This document shows, piece after piece, positions 16,332-25,439 of a DNA stretch of 64,000 bases. The position numbers and the translations under genes are program-made. How positions within the stretch are numbered: the stretch's first letter is position 1; each line of letters begins with the position of its first letter. Origin of the DNA: Roseovarius gahaiensis (GTDB lineage Bacteria; Pseudomonadota; Alphaproteobacteria; Rhodobacterales; Rhodobacteraceae); the NCBI RefSeq assembly GCF_011601345.1, contig NZ_JAAORB010000007.1, forward strand, positions 1-64,000. The letters run 5' to 3'. The notes below the pieces were generated by a model that saw nothing but the letters and a program-made list of their open reading frames with translations, had not been told where the DNA came from and made no database searches.

Positions 16332-17816
16332 TTACAGGAAGGCAGTCTCGTTAAAGCTGCGCAATTTGCGACTGTGAATGCGTTCAAGTGGCATCCGGCG
16401 CAAGCGTTCGACGGCATGAATTCCGATCAGCAAATGTCGTGACACCTGCGTTTTGTAGAAATCCGAGGCCATGCCCGGCAGCTTCAACTCGCCGTGCAGC
16501 GGTTTGTCGGAGACACATAACAGCGTTCCATACGGCACCCGGAAGCGAAACCCATTGGCGGCGATGGTTGCGCTTTCCATGTCCAATGCGATGGCCCGCG
16601 ACTGGCTGAGGCGCTGCACGGGCCCGGATTGGTCGCGCAATTCCCAGTTGCGATTGTCCAAGCTGGCCACGGTGCCGGTGCGCATGACCTGCTTCAGGTC
16701 GTAGCCTTCCAGTTGGGTTTCAGCTTCAACCGCCTCTTCAAGGGCGATCTGGATTTCGGCCAGCGCCGGGATTGGCACCCATGATGGCAAGTCGGCATCA
16801 AGAACGCGGTCTTCGCGCAGGTACGCATGGGCCAGAACGAAATCGCCCAGCCTTTGGGTGTTTCGAAGCCCTGCGCAATGTCCCACCATGATCCACGCAT
16901 GGGGGCGCAGGACGGCGATATGATCGGTTGCGGTTTTCGCGTTGGATGGCCCGACGCCGATATTGACCAACGTGATCCCGGACCCGTCCGCACGTTTGAG
17001 GTGGAAGGTGGGCATTTGCGGCTGTTTGGACGATATCGGCATCGGGGCATCAGCGGTGGAAATACTGATATTTTCAGTGCCCACGAACTCGGTATAGCCG
17101 CTATCCTTATCGCGCAGCATTTTGCGGGCATAGGCCTCGAACTCGGACACGTAGAACTGGTAGTTCGTGAACAACACGTGGTTCTGGAAATGTTCGGGGT
17201 CGGTGGCCGTGTAATGCGACAGTCGCGCCAGAGAGTAATCGACGCGCTGCGCGGTAAACAGGGCCAGCGGTTCGGTTCCGTCCGGGGCGGCTTTATGCGT
17301 GCCATTGACGATATCGTCATTGGTGGTGCCAAGATCGGGCACATCGAACAGATCGCGTAGAGTGAAATCGGCAGCGCCTTCTTGCGGCACGGTGATCGAG
17401 GGGTCGTTTGCGACCGCAAAGTGAATCGGGATCGGCGTATCAGATGCGCCGATGGTAACTGGCACCTGATGATTGGTTAAAAGCAGGCCGATCTGTTGTT
17501 CCAAGTAATGACGGAACAGATCGGGGCGGGTCACTGTGGCGGCGTGGCTGCCCGGTGCGGCCACATGACCAAAGCTGAGGCGGCTGTCGACTTGGGCATA
17601 GCTGACCGTTGTGATCCGGATTTCGGGATAGAACGCACGGATACGCTGGCCCGGAAGCTGGCCGCGCATGGCCTGATTGAAGGCGTCGCACAAGAACCCG
17701 GTGGCCACATCATAGAGCTTGGTCAGATGGTCAACCGCTGCGCGCGCATCGGTGAATTGCCTTGGTTCGGGAAGGTCCGGCGATAGAAACGAGGACTCGG
17801 TGAGTTTCGACGTCAT
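16332..17816 (-). CDS. amn: AMP nucleosidase
   Basis: 494 residues, about the length of the E. coli enzyme. It splits AMP into adenine and ribose 5-phosphate and so tunes adenylate pools. An N-terminal regulatory domain (about 1-170) precedes a nucleoside-phosphorylase-like catalytic domain, with LVNIGVGPSNAKTATDH and HAWIMVGHCAGLR as the phosphate and base-binding regions and LDMESATIAANGFRFRVPYG as the conserved purine site. ATG 17816 was chosen since the 21 extra residues of the longer frame are not protein-like. Monocistronic. Confidence 0.93.
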   Translation of the reverse strand: MTSKLTESSFLSPDLPEPRQFTDARAAVDHLTKLYDVATGFLCDAFNQAMRGQLPGQRIRAFYPEIRITTVSYAQVDSRLSFGHVAAPGSHAATVTRPDLFRHYLEQQIGLLLTNHQVPVTIGASDTPIPIHFAVANDPSITVPQEGAADFTLRDLFDVPDLGTTNDDIVNGTHKAAPDGTEPLALFTAQRVDYSLARLSHYTATDPEHFQNHVLFTNYQFYVSEFEAYARKMLRDKDSGYTEFVGTENISISTADAPMPISSKQPQMPTFHLKRADGSGITLVNIGVGPSNAKTATDHIAVLRPHAWIMVGHCAGLRNTQRLGDFVLAHAYLREDRVLDADLPSWVPIPALAEIQIALEEAVEAETQLEGYDLKQVMRTGTVASLDNRNWELRDQSGPVQRLSQSRAIALDMESATIAANGFRFRVPYGTLLCVSDKPLHGELKLPGMASDFYKTQVSRHLLIGIHAVERLRRMPLERIHSRKLRSFNETAFL

Positions 17817-17977
17817 GCGCAATCCTTGAGGGTTGTGTCGGGTCTGACGTTGACATGGCGCACAGGGGCAATCAACCATTCCCGCAGTGAACGGCAGTCA
17901 GGTGTGATGCGCCATGAATTATGAAACGATCAGCCCCGAAGCCTTTGGCGCGGCCCTTGCCGAGCGCGACAGGCGGA

Positions 17978-18466
17978 TCAGGCGGGGCGTAGGCCGGTTT
18001 CTACCAATAGGCCCATGCGCTTGGCCTCGTAATAGTAGCCGCGCGCATACCATTGGATCGCCTCGTCCGGGTCGCCTTGGGCCACCATATACGCGCCGCG
18101 CAAGTATTTGACCGCGTATTTCAGGTTTGTTTCGGCATCCAGCAAATCATTGGGTTGCCCGCGAAACCCCATGGTGCGGGCGGTTTGCGGTAGGATTTGC
18201 AACAGCCCGTAATAGGGCCCATTGCGGGCCCAAGGCCGGTGTGTGCTTTCGCGGATCGCCAGCCGGTGCACCAGCGAACGGGGCACTTGGTACAGATCGG
18301 CATATTTGTTGATCAGGCGGCGCAGCTCGGGTGTTTCATTGGGATAAAGCGGTGGATCGGACGGGCCGCTGGACGCTGTGACGCTTTGCGGGCGGGTCGT
18401 GCCGCAGCCCGTCACAAGTGCGGCGCAGGTCAGGGCAAGGGCGGTGCGGCGGGTCAGATGGCGCAT
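17978..18466 (-). CDS. Lipoprotein lytic transglycosylase (SLT domain)
   Basis: 162 residues. The signal peptide MRHLTRRTALALTCAALVTG ends in a lipobox with Cys21. The SLT fold follows, with the catalytic Glu in LAIRESTHRP and YGLLQILPQTARTMGF, the family's G-L-x-Q-I-x-P pattern. It should cleave the glycan strands of peptidoglycan from the outer membrane side to give anhydromuropeptides. ATG 18466 fits the signal peptide; a longer open frame upstream does not. It is divergent from the SDR gene. Confidence 0.88.
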   Translation of the reverse strand: MRHLTRRTALALTCAALVTGCGTTRPQSVTASSGPSDPPLYPNETPELRRLINKYADLYQVPRSLVHRLAIRESTHRPWARNGPYYGLLQILPQTARTMGFRGQPNDLLDAETNLKYAVKYLRGAYMVAQGDPDEAIQWYARGYYYEAKRMGLLVETGLRPA

Positions 18467-18600
18467 TGGATCTCCGGGATGCAATATGGTGCCATAGTGC
18501 CACCAGCCCTGATGCAAGACCAGTTGGCACAGGTGGGGGCGGCGAAAGATCGCTTGCGCTTGCCCTTGCCTTTGCGCGCCAGATGCCCAATTCATGCGCC

Positions 18601-19461
18601 ATGGCAAAAACACTTCTTTCTTTTGGACATGGGTTTTCGGCGCGGGCTTTGGCGCGGCTGCTGATACCGCAGGGCTGGACAATTTATGGCACGACCCGCA
18701 AGCCCGACAAAGCCGATGCACTGCGCGCCGAAGGCGTGACGCCGGTGATGTGGCCCGATGGTGATCTATCGGCGGCTTTTGATGCGGCGACCCATCTGTT
18801 GATTTCCGCCGGGCCGGATGCCGAGGGTGATCCGGTTCTGAATCGCTATCGTGATCAGGTCACAGCGATGGCCCCTCGGCTGGAATGGGCTGGATACCTG
18901 TCCACCACGGGGGTCTATGGCGACCACCAAGGCGATTGGGTGACGGAAGACACCGCGCTGACGCCGTCAACCCGTCGTGGCCGGATGCGGGTGGAGGCCG
19001 AGGCCGATTGGCAATCCATCCCCGGTTTACCGCTGCATATCTTTCGGCTGGCAGGCATTTACGGCCCCGGTCGCGGCCCGTTTGAAAAGGTGCGCCAAGG
19101 CACCGCGCGCCGGATCGTCAAGCCGGGCCAGGTGTTCAGCCGGATTCATGTGGATGATATCGCGCAGGTGCTTGAGGCGTCGATCAACCGGCCCAATCCC
19201 GGCAGCGCCTACAATGTCTGTGACAATGACCCGGCCCCGCCGCAGGACGTGATCGGCTATGCCGCCGAACTTCTGGGCCTGCCGATTCCGCCCGAGGTGC
19301 CCTTTGACGAGGCCGAGATGAGCCCGATGGCGCGTAGTTTCTATGCCGAGTCAAAGCGCGTGGACAATACCCGCATCAAGCAAGAGTTGGGCGTGTGCCT
19401 GACCTATCCTGATTATCGCAGCGGATTGGCCGCCTTGCTCGCCGAAACGGGCGGGGCCTGA
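18601..19461 (+). CDS. SDR-family NAD(P)-dependent epimerase/dehydratase-like protein
   Basis: 286 residues. The N-terminus MAKTLLSFGHGFSARALARLL has the Rossmann strand, but with G-x-G-x-x-A in place of the classic GxxGxxG. STTGVYGDHQG holds the conserved Tyr of extended SDRs, although the Lys four residues on is not in the usual place, so this may be the atypical YeeZ-like subgroup. RLAGIYGPGRGPFE and FSRIHVDDIAQ are typical of that family. The substrate is unknown. ATG 18601 follows another ATG at 18586; the first gives a better fold start. Confidence 0.82.
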   Translation: MAKTLLSFGHGFSARALARLLIPQGWTIYGTTRKPDKADALRAEGVTPVMWPDGDLSAAFDAATHLLISAGPDAEGDPVLNRYRDQVTAMAPRLEWAGYLSTTGVYGDHQGDWVTEDTALTPSTRRGRMRVEAEADWQSIPGLPLHIFRLAGIYGPGRGPFEKVRQGTARRIVKPGQVFSRIHVDDIAQVLEASINRPNPGSAYNVCDNDPAPPQDVIGYAAELLGLPIPPEVPFDEAEMSPMARSFYAESKRVDNTRIKQELGVCLTYPDYRSGLAALLAETGGA

Positions 19462-19551
19462 TCACGGTGAAGGGAGGGGTGAGGTGATTTACCCCATGGT
19501 GCAAAGGCCGAGTGCCGATACTCTGGCCCGATCTTGAAACAGGGGGTCAAC

Positions 19552-20940
19552 ATGCGCGCACAGATCGCTGGTGTTGCTTTGGCACTTGCCTGTTTGCCTG
19601 ATCCGTCTTTGGCTCACGCGTCCGAGCAGGGGTTTGTCCTGCTGATGCCCACCGATGTCTACACCGACGCAGGCGTGGCCACGGTCGCGCTGACCGTGGC
19701 CTTACTGGCGATCTTGCCGGCTTGGGTGGCGGCGCGGCTGTTCCGGCCAATCCGCTTGGCCCCGCCCGCGCGGTTTGGTCTGCACCACGTCACAAGCTGC
19801 CTGTCGACGGGGCTACTGGCGTTTCTGGTCTGGCGTGGGGCGGTTGGGCCGCATGATCCGATGGCCAACCCCTTGCCGCTGTTTGTCTGGGTGGTCTGGT
19901 GGGTGGTCATGGTGGCCTTGCAGGGGCTGTTGGGCAATCACTGGCGTTGGACAAACCCTTGGACGGGACCTGCCGCTGTTTTGGCCCGCCTGACCGGATC
20001 ACGCCCAATGATGCGCTACCCGTCCCGTTGGGGCCATTGGCCGGGCGTTTTCATCTTCCTTGGCTTTGCGGCCTTCCTGCTGGCCGACCCTGCACCAACC
20101 GATCCGCACCGTCTGGCATGGATTGCCGGGGGCTACTGGTATCTGACCGTGATGGGCATCACCCTGTTTGGGCCGCGCTGGTTGCTGCGCGGCGAGGCGC
20201 TTAGCATCCTGATGCGGGCCTATGCGCGGGTTGGCCTGCTGGGGCGGGTGCGCGGGCGTGTCGCAATGGGGCTTTGGGGCTGGCAGGGCTTGATCCGGCC
20301 CAAAGTGTCAACCGGGGTGGCGGTGTTCATCATCCTGATGCTGGGGGTCGGCAGTTTTGACGGGATCAACGAGACCTTTCTTTGGATGGGCTTCATCGGG
20401 GTCAACCCGCTGGAGTTTCCGGGCCGGTCCGCTGTGATTGTGCAAAACCTTGCCGGAATGCTGGTGGCCAATATGGCCCTGTTGGTAATCTTTGCCGCTT
20501 GTCTGGCGCTTGGCGACCGCCTTGCAGGAACGCGACGACCCATTTTGGAGGCGGTGCGCCTGTTCGCGCCCACGTTGCTGCCGATCGCCTTGGCCTATCA
20601 TATCGCGCATTACGTGACGGTCTTTTTGGTGGATGGTCAGTATGTTCTGGCCTATCTGACCGACCCGATGAACACCGGGGCCGATCTGCTGGGCCTTGGG
20701 GATTTCCATGTGACCACCGGGTTTTTCAACACCCCCGGCACTGTCCGCGCGATCTGGTTGTCGCAGGCCGGTGGGGTGGTGACAGGCCATGTGATCGCGA
20801 TCCTGATGGCGCATGTTCTGGCCCTGCGAGGGCACGGTAACAATTTGCGCGCCATTATCGCACAAGCCCCGTTGGCGATTTTCATGATCGGCTACACGTT
20901 TTTCGGCCTTTGGTTGCTGGCGTCGCCGCGCGGTGTGTAA
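19552..20940 (+). CDS. Multi-pass inner-membrane protein of unknown function (family sometimes labelled fenitrothion hydrolase)
   Basis: 462 residues. A signal-like N-terminus ends in AHA, followed by about eleven to twelve hydrophobic helices. Recognisable conserved pieces include HWRWTNPWTGPAAVL, SFDGINETFLWMG, NPLEFPGRSAVI and LPIALAYHIAHYVTVFLV, with Asn, Glu and His in the membrane. I recall these blocks from a membrane family sometimes annotated as fenitrothion hydrolase, but its natural role is not established. ATG 19552 fits the signal peptide. The next gene, 92 bases on, encodes a binding protein on the same strand, so the pair may form a transport or sensing unit. Confidence 0.7.
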   Translation: MRAQIAGVALALACLPDPSLAHASEQGFVLLMPTDVYTDAGVATVALTVALLAILPAWVAARLFRPIRLAPPARFGLHHVTSCLSTGLLAFLVWRGAVGPHDPMANPLPLFVWVVWWVVMVALQGLLGNHWRWTNPWTGPAAVLARLTGSRPMMRYPSRWGHWPGVFIFLGFAAFLLADPAPTDPHRLAWIAGGYWYLTVMGITLFGPRWLLRGEALSILMRAYARVGLLGRVRGRVAMGLWGWQGLIRPKVSTGVAVFIILMLGVGSFDGINETFLWMGFIGVNPLEFPGRSAVIVQNLAGMLVANMALLVIFAACLALGDRLAGTRRPILEAVRLFAPTLLPIALAYHIAHYVTVFLVDGQYVLAYLTDPMNTGADLLGLGDFHVTTGFFNTPGTVRAIWLSQAGGVVTGHVIAILMAHVLALRGHGNNLRAIIAQAPLAIFMIGYTFFGLWLLASPRGV

Positions 20941-21032
20941 CCACGGTTGCGCAAACATTGGAAAAGCCCTTGTAATTGGGGCCAGCAATAGCTTCTTTTT
21001 ATGGTCAGTCTCAGGACAGAGGAACACTCGAC

Positions 21033-22316
21033 ATGACAGACAACTCCAAGGCCCCGTCGCGTCGCACCGCGCTCAAGACACTGGCCGGAGGGGCGGCGGC
21101 CGCCACGCTGCCGCTATGGGCGCGCTACACCCATGCGCAGACGGTCGAGCCGATCCGCATCGGCTTTCAGGTGCACCGCACAGGCATCGGGGCCGCCTAT
21201 GGCCGCTGGTATGATCGCACGACCCAAGCCGCCGTGCGCCTGATCAACGACGCCGGTGGCATCAATGGCCGTCCGGTCGAAATTGTCGCCGAAGACGATG
21301 GCACCGACCCCAAGCGCGGGGCCGAGGTGGTGGAAAAATTCGCATCACAGCACAATTGCGATATCGCGTTCGGCACGTTGTTCAGCCACGTGGTTATCGG
21401 TTCGGCACCGCGCGCGGGTGAATTGAAACTGCCGTATTTCGTGGTCTCCGAAGGCCACCACGTGGCCAGCGGCATGCTCAACCGCTATACCTTGCAGCCC
21501 GGCATCACCGACGTGAAAAGCCAAGTTCAGGCGATGGCGCCTTTCGTGACGGAAAATCTGGGCAAGAAGGTGACCCTGATTTTCCCCGATTATGCCTATG
21601 GGCATGATCACCGCGATTTCTTTAGCGCGGCGGTCGAGGCGCAGGGCGGCGAGGTCGTGGCCAAGCTGGCCATTCCGCCCACTGAGACGTCGTTTACCAA
21701 GTATTTCCCCAAGATCCCCCGCGACACCGAAGTGATCTATCATGTGATGGTGGGGCCGGCTGTGCTGACCTTCGTCAAGGAAATGGGCGAATTTTTTGGT
21801 GGGCGCGGGCCGGAACTGTTTGGGTTCATCGACAGCCTTGAGGCCATCGCGATTGACAGCCCCGGCCTTGAATTCCTTGAAGGCACTAATTTCTGGGAGG
21901 GGATGCCGCGCCACGCGCAGCCCGATCAATCGGAATACGATAAATTCTATCGCGCACAGGTGGGCTTGAACGAACGGGGTGCCTCGCTGAGCGATCCGAC
22001 GGACGTGTCGACCTATGGCCATATGTTCGGATGCTGGGAAACCCTGTATATCGTCAAGAAGGGAATGGAGGCTGCGGGCTATCGCGGGCCACAGGACCGC
22101 GCCGCGCTGATCGAGGCGGTGGAGGCGATGAGCACCATCCCGCAGTCCAACGAACACCCCCAAGGCCCCAAGGTGTTCAACGGCAAGACCCATCAGGTGT
22201 TTGGCCAGCAGCATATCTCGCGGATCGAAAACGGTAATCTGATCAAGGTGCACACCACCTCGATCGAGGATACGTTCTATCCCGACGAGGTGGACTACAC
22301 CAAGCAGCCGTTTTGA
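21033..22316 (+). CDS. LivK-type ABC substrate-binding protein with Tat-like signal
   Basis: 427 residues. SRRTALKTLAGGAAAATLP is a twin-arginine-type signal, followed by a type I periplasmic binding fold of the branched-chain amino acid/amide/urea class: PIRIGFQVHRTG, RLINDAGGINGRPVEIV, and a hinge region around KVTLIFPDYAYGHD. The ligand is unknown. No permease or ATPase gene of a HAAT-type transporter is next to it. It follows the many-pass membrane gene, so a non-ABC partnership is possible. It ends at a bidirectional hairpin shared with manC. Confidence 0.88.
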   Translation: MTDNSKAPSRRTALKTLAGGAAAATLPLWARYTHAQTVEPIRIGFQVHRTGIGAAYGRWYDRTTQAAVRLINDAGGINGRPVEIVAEDDGTDPKRGAEVVEKFASQHNCDIAFGTLFSHVVIGSAPRAGELKLPYFVVSEGHHVASGMLNRYTLQPGITDVKSQVQAMAPFVTENLGKKVTLIFPDYAYGHDHRDFFSAAVEAQGGEVVAKLAIPPTETSFTKYFPKIPRDTEVIYHVMVGPAVLTFVKEMGEFFGGRGPELFGFIDSLEAIAIDSPGLEFLEGTNFWEGMPRHAQPDQSEYDKFYRAQVGLNERGASLSDPTDVSTYGHMFGCWETLYIVKKGMEAAGYRGPQDRAALIEAVEAMSTIPQSNEHPQGPKVFNGKTHQVFGQQHISRIENGNLIKVHTTSIEDTFYPDEVDYTKQPF

Positions 22317-22323
22317 TGACGAC

Positions 22324-22346
22324 AGGGGCGGCTTTGGGCCGCCCCT
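22324..22346. terminator. Bidirectional terminator between converging genes
   Basis: Nine-base arms AGGGGCGGC and GCCGCCCCT with a five-base loop lie between the converging binding-protein and manC genes. T-rich sequence follows only weakly (TTGTT) on the plus strand. Confidence 0.7.
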
Positions 22347-22353
22347 TGTTCAA

Positions 22354-23799
22354 TCAATCGTCATTGTCGCGGGCATACACATCTTCGTAGCGGATGATAT
22401 CATCCTCGCCCAGATAACTGCCGGTTTGCACTTCGATCAAAACCATCGGCACCTTGCCGGGGTTTTCCATCCGGTGCACCGAGCCTAGCGGAACATAGAC
22501 AGACTCGTTTTCGCTGACCAGTTTGACCGTGTCGTCAATCGTCACCTTGGCGGTGCCGGACACAACAATCCAATGCTCAGCCCGGTGGACATGGCTTTGC
22601 AGGCTGAGTGCGGCGCCGGGTTTGACAACGATCCGTTTGACCTGAAACCGGTCGGACAAGGCCAATGTTTCAAAATACCCCCATGGGCGGTGATCACGGG
22701 CAAAACTGTCGGCTTGTGGCACGGCATTCGCGCGCAGGGTCTTGACGACCTGCCCCACGTCCTGCGTGCGGTTCAGGTCGGCGACCAAAACGGCGTCTGG
22801 CATGGCAACCACCAGCATATCTTTCAGCCCAAGGCCCACCAGCTCCAGCCCGTCATGCTCGGATCGTAGCAGCGCGTTTTCGCAATCAATGGCAGTCACC
22901 GGCCCGGACATGGCCACGCCATTGGCATCAACGCCGCTTTCCTGTTGCACGGCGGCCCAACTTCCAAGGTCTGACCAATGCCCGGTGAACGGCACAACCG
23001 ACAGGTTGTCGGCCTTTTCCATGACTGCGAAATCAATCGAAATATTGTCGGCCTTGGCCCAAGCCGCCGGATCAAGCCGCAAAAAGCCCAGATCGGCCTT
23101 GGCGTCGTCAACGGCATGCTGCACCGGGGTCAGCAGATCGGGCGCGTGTTCGGTATAGGCGGCTATGATGTCTTTGGCGGCGAACAGAAAAATACCCGCG
23201 TTCCAGAGGTAATTGCCGGCGTCCACCATACCTTGCGCGGCGTCGGCATCAGGCTTTTCGACAAATCGCAAAAGGGGTTGCGCTTGGCCTGACTTGTCCG
23301 GCGCGCTGTCCAGTTCCAGATAGCCATAGCCGGTTTCCGGATGGGTTGGCGTGATGCCAAAAGTCACCAAGCGACCGTTCTGCACGGCCTCAATGCCCGC
23401 CTCGACGACTTGCCAAAAGGCAGGCGTGTCTGGAATTACATGATCTGACGGCGCGATCAGCATCAGCGCGTCGGGGTCGGTGGCCGCGATATGCAGGGCC
23501 GCCGCCAAAACCGCGGGGGCCGTGTTGCGTGCATCGGGTTCGATCAGAACGACACCGGGGTTTACGCCAACTTCCAGCAACTGTTCGGTCACCATAAACC
23601 GGAAATCGGTGTTGGTCAGAATCACTGGCTCTGCGAAGCTGACCATGCCGTTCCCACCGCTTAGACGTTTGGCACAGGACTGAAGCAAGCTGTCTTGCCC
23701 GATGATACGGGTGAATTGCTTGGGATAGCTTTTGCGCGACAGCGGCCACAACCGGGTGCCGGACCCGCCGCAAAGGATGACTGGTACAACCGAATTCAT
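22354..23799 (-). CDS. manC: Mannose-1-phosphate guanylyltransferase / mannose-6-phosphate isomerase
   Basis: 481 residues, the bifunctional length. The nucleotidyltransferase part (about 1-290) has ILCGGSGTRLWPLSRKSYPKQ, the signature for GTP binding and metal catalysis. A cupin-type isomerase domain follows (about 350-475): RPWGYFE, VKPGAALSLQSHVHRAEHW with metal-binding His and Glu, and VYVPLGSVHRMENPG. It makes GDP-mannose for surface polysaccharides. The glmM gene lies 68 bases upstream on the same strand and ugd is divergent from that, so this block supplies sugar-nucleotide precursors. Confidence 0.95.
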   Translation of the reverse strand: MNSVVPVILCGGSGTRLWPLSRKSYPKQFTRIIGQDSLLQSCAKRLSGGNGMVSFAEPVILTNTDFRFMVTEQLLEVGVNPGVVLIEPDARNTAPAVLAAALHIAATDPDALMLIAPSDHVIPDTPAFWQVVEAGIEAVQNGRLVTFGITPTHPETGYGYLELDSAPDKSGQAQPLLRFVEKPDADAAQGMVDAGNYLWNAGIFLFAAKDIIAAYTEHAPDLLTPVQHAVDDAKADLGFLRLDPAAWAKADNISIDFAVMEKADNLSVVPFTGHWSDLGSWAAVQQESGVDANGVAMSGPVTAIDCENALLRSEHDGLELVGLGLKDMLVVAMPDAVLVADLNRTQDVGQVVKTLRANAVPQADSFARDHRPWGYFETLALSDRFQVKRIVVKPGAALSLQSHVHRAEHWIVVSGTAKVTIDDTVKLVSENESVYVPLGSVHRMENPGKVPMVLIEVQTGSYLGEDDIIRYEDVYARDNDD

Positions 23800-23867
23800 T
23801 TTGAAATGACCTTTATATCTGGAAACTTTTCACGGATAGCATGGGCCGCTTTGGCGGGGAGCAGATG

Positions 23868-25208
23868 TCAGCTTTCGCGCTCGACGGCGGCGACAACGGT
23901 TTTCAGAACATCGTCCAGCAAACCGGGATCGACGGCTTCGGCCATGACCCGGATCAACGGCTCGGTGCCTGACTTTCGGATCAAAAGACGGCCATCGCGG
24001 CCAAGCGTCTTTTCGGCCTTGGCGATCACGTCCTGCACTGGTTCGGTCTCGAGTGGGGTTTTCCCGCGTTGATACCGAACATTGATCAGTTTTTGTGGAA
24101 CCGGCTCGAACACACGGGCCAGATCGCTGGCTTTGCGGTCAGTTTCCACCATACAGGCCAGAAATTGCAGGGCACCAATCAGGCCGTCGCCGGTGGTGGC
24201 GTAATCCGTCATCACGATATGGCCCGATTGCTCGCCGCCAAGGTTGTGATTGCCATTGCGCATCGCCTCGACAACGTAGCGGTCGCCGACAGTGGTGCGC
24301 TTAAGGTCAATCCCGCGATCATTCAGAAACCGTTCAAGCCCCAGATTGGACATCACCGTCGCCACCAGCGCATTACCGGACAGGCGGCCCCCTTCGGCCC
24401 AACGCGAGGCAATCAAACCCATGATCTGATCGCCATCGGCGATCTGGCCCTTTTCGTCGATCAAGACCACCCGGTCGGCATCGCCATCCAGACAAATGCC
24501 GATATCTGCCCGCGTCTCGATGACTTTGCGGATCGCGGCATCGGGTTGGGTCGAGCCGCAATTTTGGTTGATGTTGGCCCCATCCGGCGACACCCCAACG
24601 GTGATCACCTCGGCCCCGAGTTCCCATAAAACTGCCGGGGCAACCTTGTAGGCCGCGCCGTTTGCGCAATCCACGACCACGCGCAATCCGTCCAACCGCC
24701 GCCGCGACGGGAAGGTGGTTTTGGCGTATTCCACATAGCGTCCGCGCGCGTCTTCGAACCGCTTGGCGCGGCCGATGTTTTCAGGGGCAGCGCGCGTCAC
24801 ACCCTTGTGCATCAAGGCTTCGATCCCGGCCTCGGCTTCATCGCTGAGTTTAAAGCCGTCCGGGCCGAAAAACTTGATTCCATTGTCACAGGCGGGGTTG
24901 TGGCTGGCTGAAATCATCACGCCGACATCGGCGCGCAAACCATGCGTCAGATAGCCGATTGCGGGGGTTGGCATCGGCCCCAGCAAAAACACGTTCATCC
25001 CGGTTGAGGTAAACCCGGCGGTCAGGGCGTTTTCGATCATATAGCCCGACAGGCGGGTATCCTTGCCGATCACCACGCGGTGCTCTTGCGTGTCGCGCCG
25101 AAAATAGCGGCCTGCCGCCTCGCCCAGCTTCAGGGCCATTTCCGCGGTCATTGGCCAAGAATTCGCCTGACCCCTGACACCGTCCGTGCCAAACAGCTTT
25201 TGTGACAT
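23868..25208 (-). CDS. glmM: Phosphoglucosamine mutase
   Basis: 446 residues, the usual GlmM length. It interconverts glucosamine 6-phosphate and glucosamine 1-phosphate for UDP-GlcNAc. All four active-site loops are visible: the phosphoserine loop ISASHNP, the metal loop DGDADR, the sugar loop GGEQSGH and the phosphate loop RKSGTEP. It begins [10 protein letters not shown], which separates GlmM from phosphomannomutases. It is divergent from ugd across a 231-base promoter gap and probably cotranscribed with manC. Confidence 0.95.
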   Translation of the reverse strand: MSQKLFGTDGVRGQANSWPMTAEMALKLGEAAGRYFRRDTQEHRVVIGKDTRLSGYMIENALTAGFTSTGMNVFLLGPMPTPAIGYLTHGLRADVGVMISASHNPACDNGIKFFGPDGFKLSDEAEAGIEALMHKGVTRAAPENIGRAKRFEDARGRYVEYAKTTFPSRRRLDGLRVVVDCANGAAYKVAPAVLWELGAEVITVGVSPDGANINQNCGSTQPDAAIRKVIETRADIGICLDGDADRVVLIDEKGQIADGDQIMGLIASRWAEGGRLSGNALVATVMSNLGLERFLNDRGIDLKRTTVGDRYVVEAMRNGNHNLGGEQSGHIVMTDYATTGDGLIGALQFLACMVETDRKASDLARVFEPVPQKLINVRYQRGKTPLETEPVQDVIAKAEKTLGRDGRLLIRKSGTEPLIRVMAEAVDPGLLDDVLKTVVAAVERES

Positions 25209-25439
25209 ACTCGCTATCCTTCGTGGTCTTACCCAAACAGCATTTCGGCTGCTGTACCTAGCTTATCCCTTAGCCGAGCTATACCACGCTGTCCAATATC
25301 CGGTTCAAAACTGTTGCAAGGATGCGCACCAGACGGCCTAAGATGTACCCTAAGCACGCTCTCGTCCGAGTTGCAATTGACGCGTGTAAAACGTCATTGC
25401 ATTAAAGATCACGAGGTGGGGTGTGAAAGGGTAGTCGCC

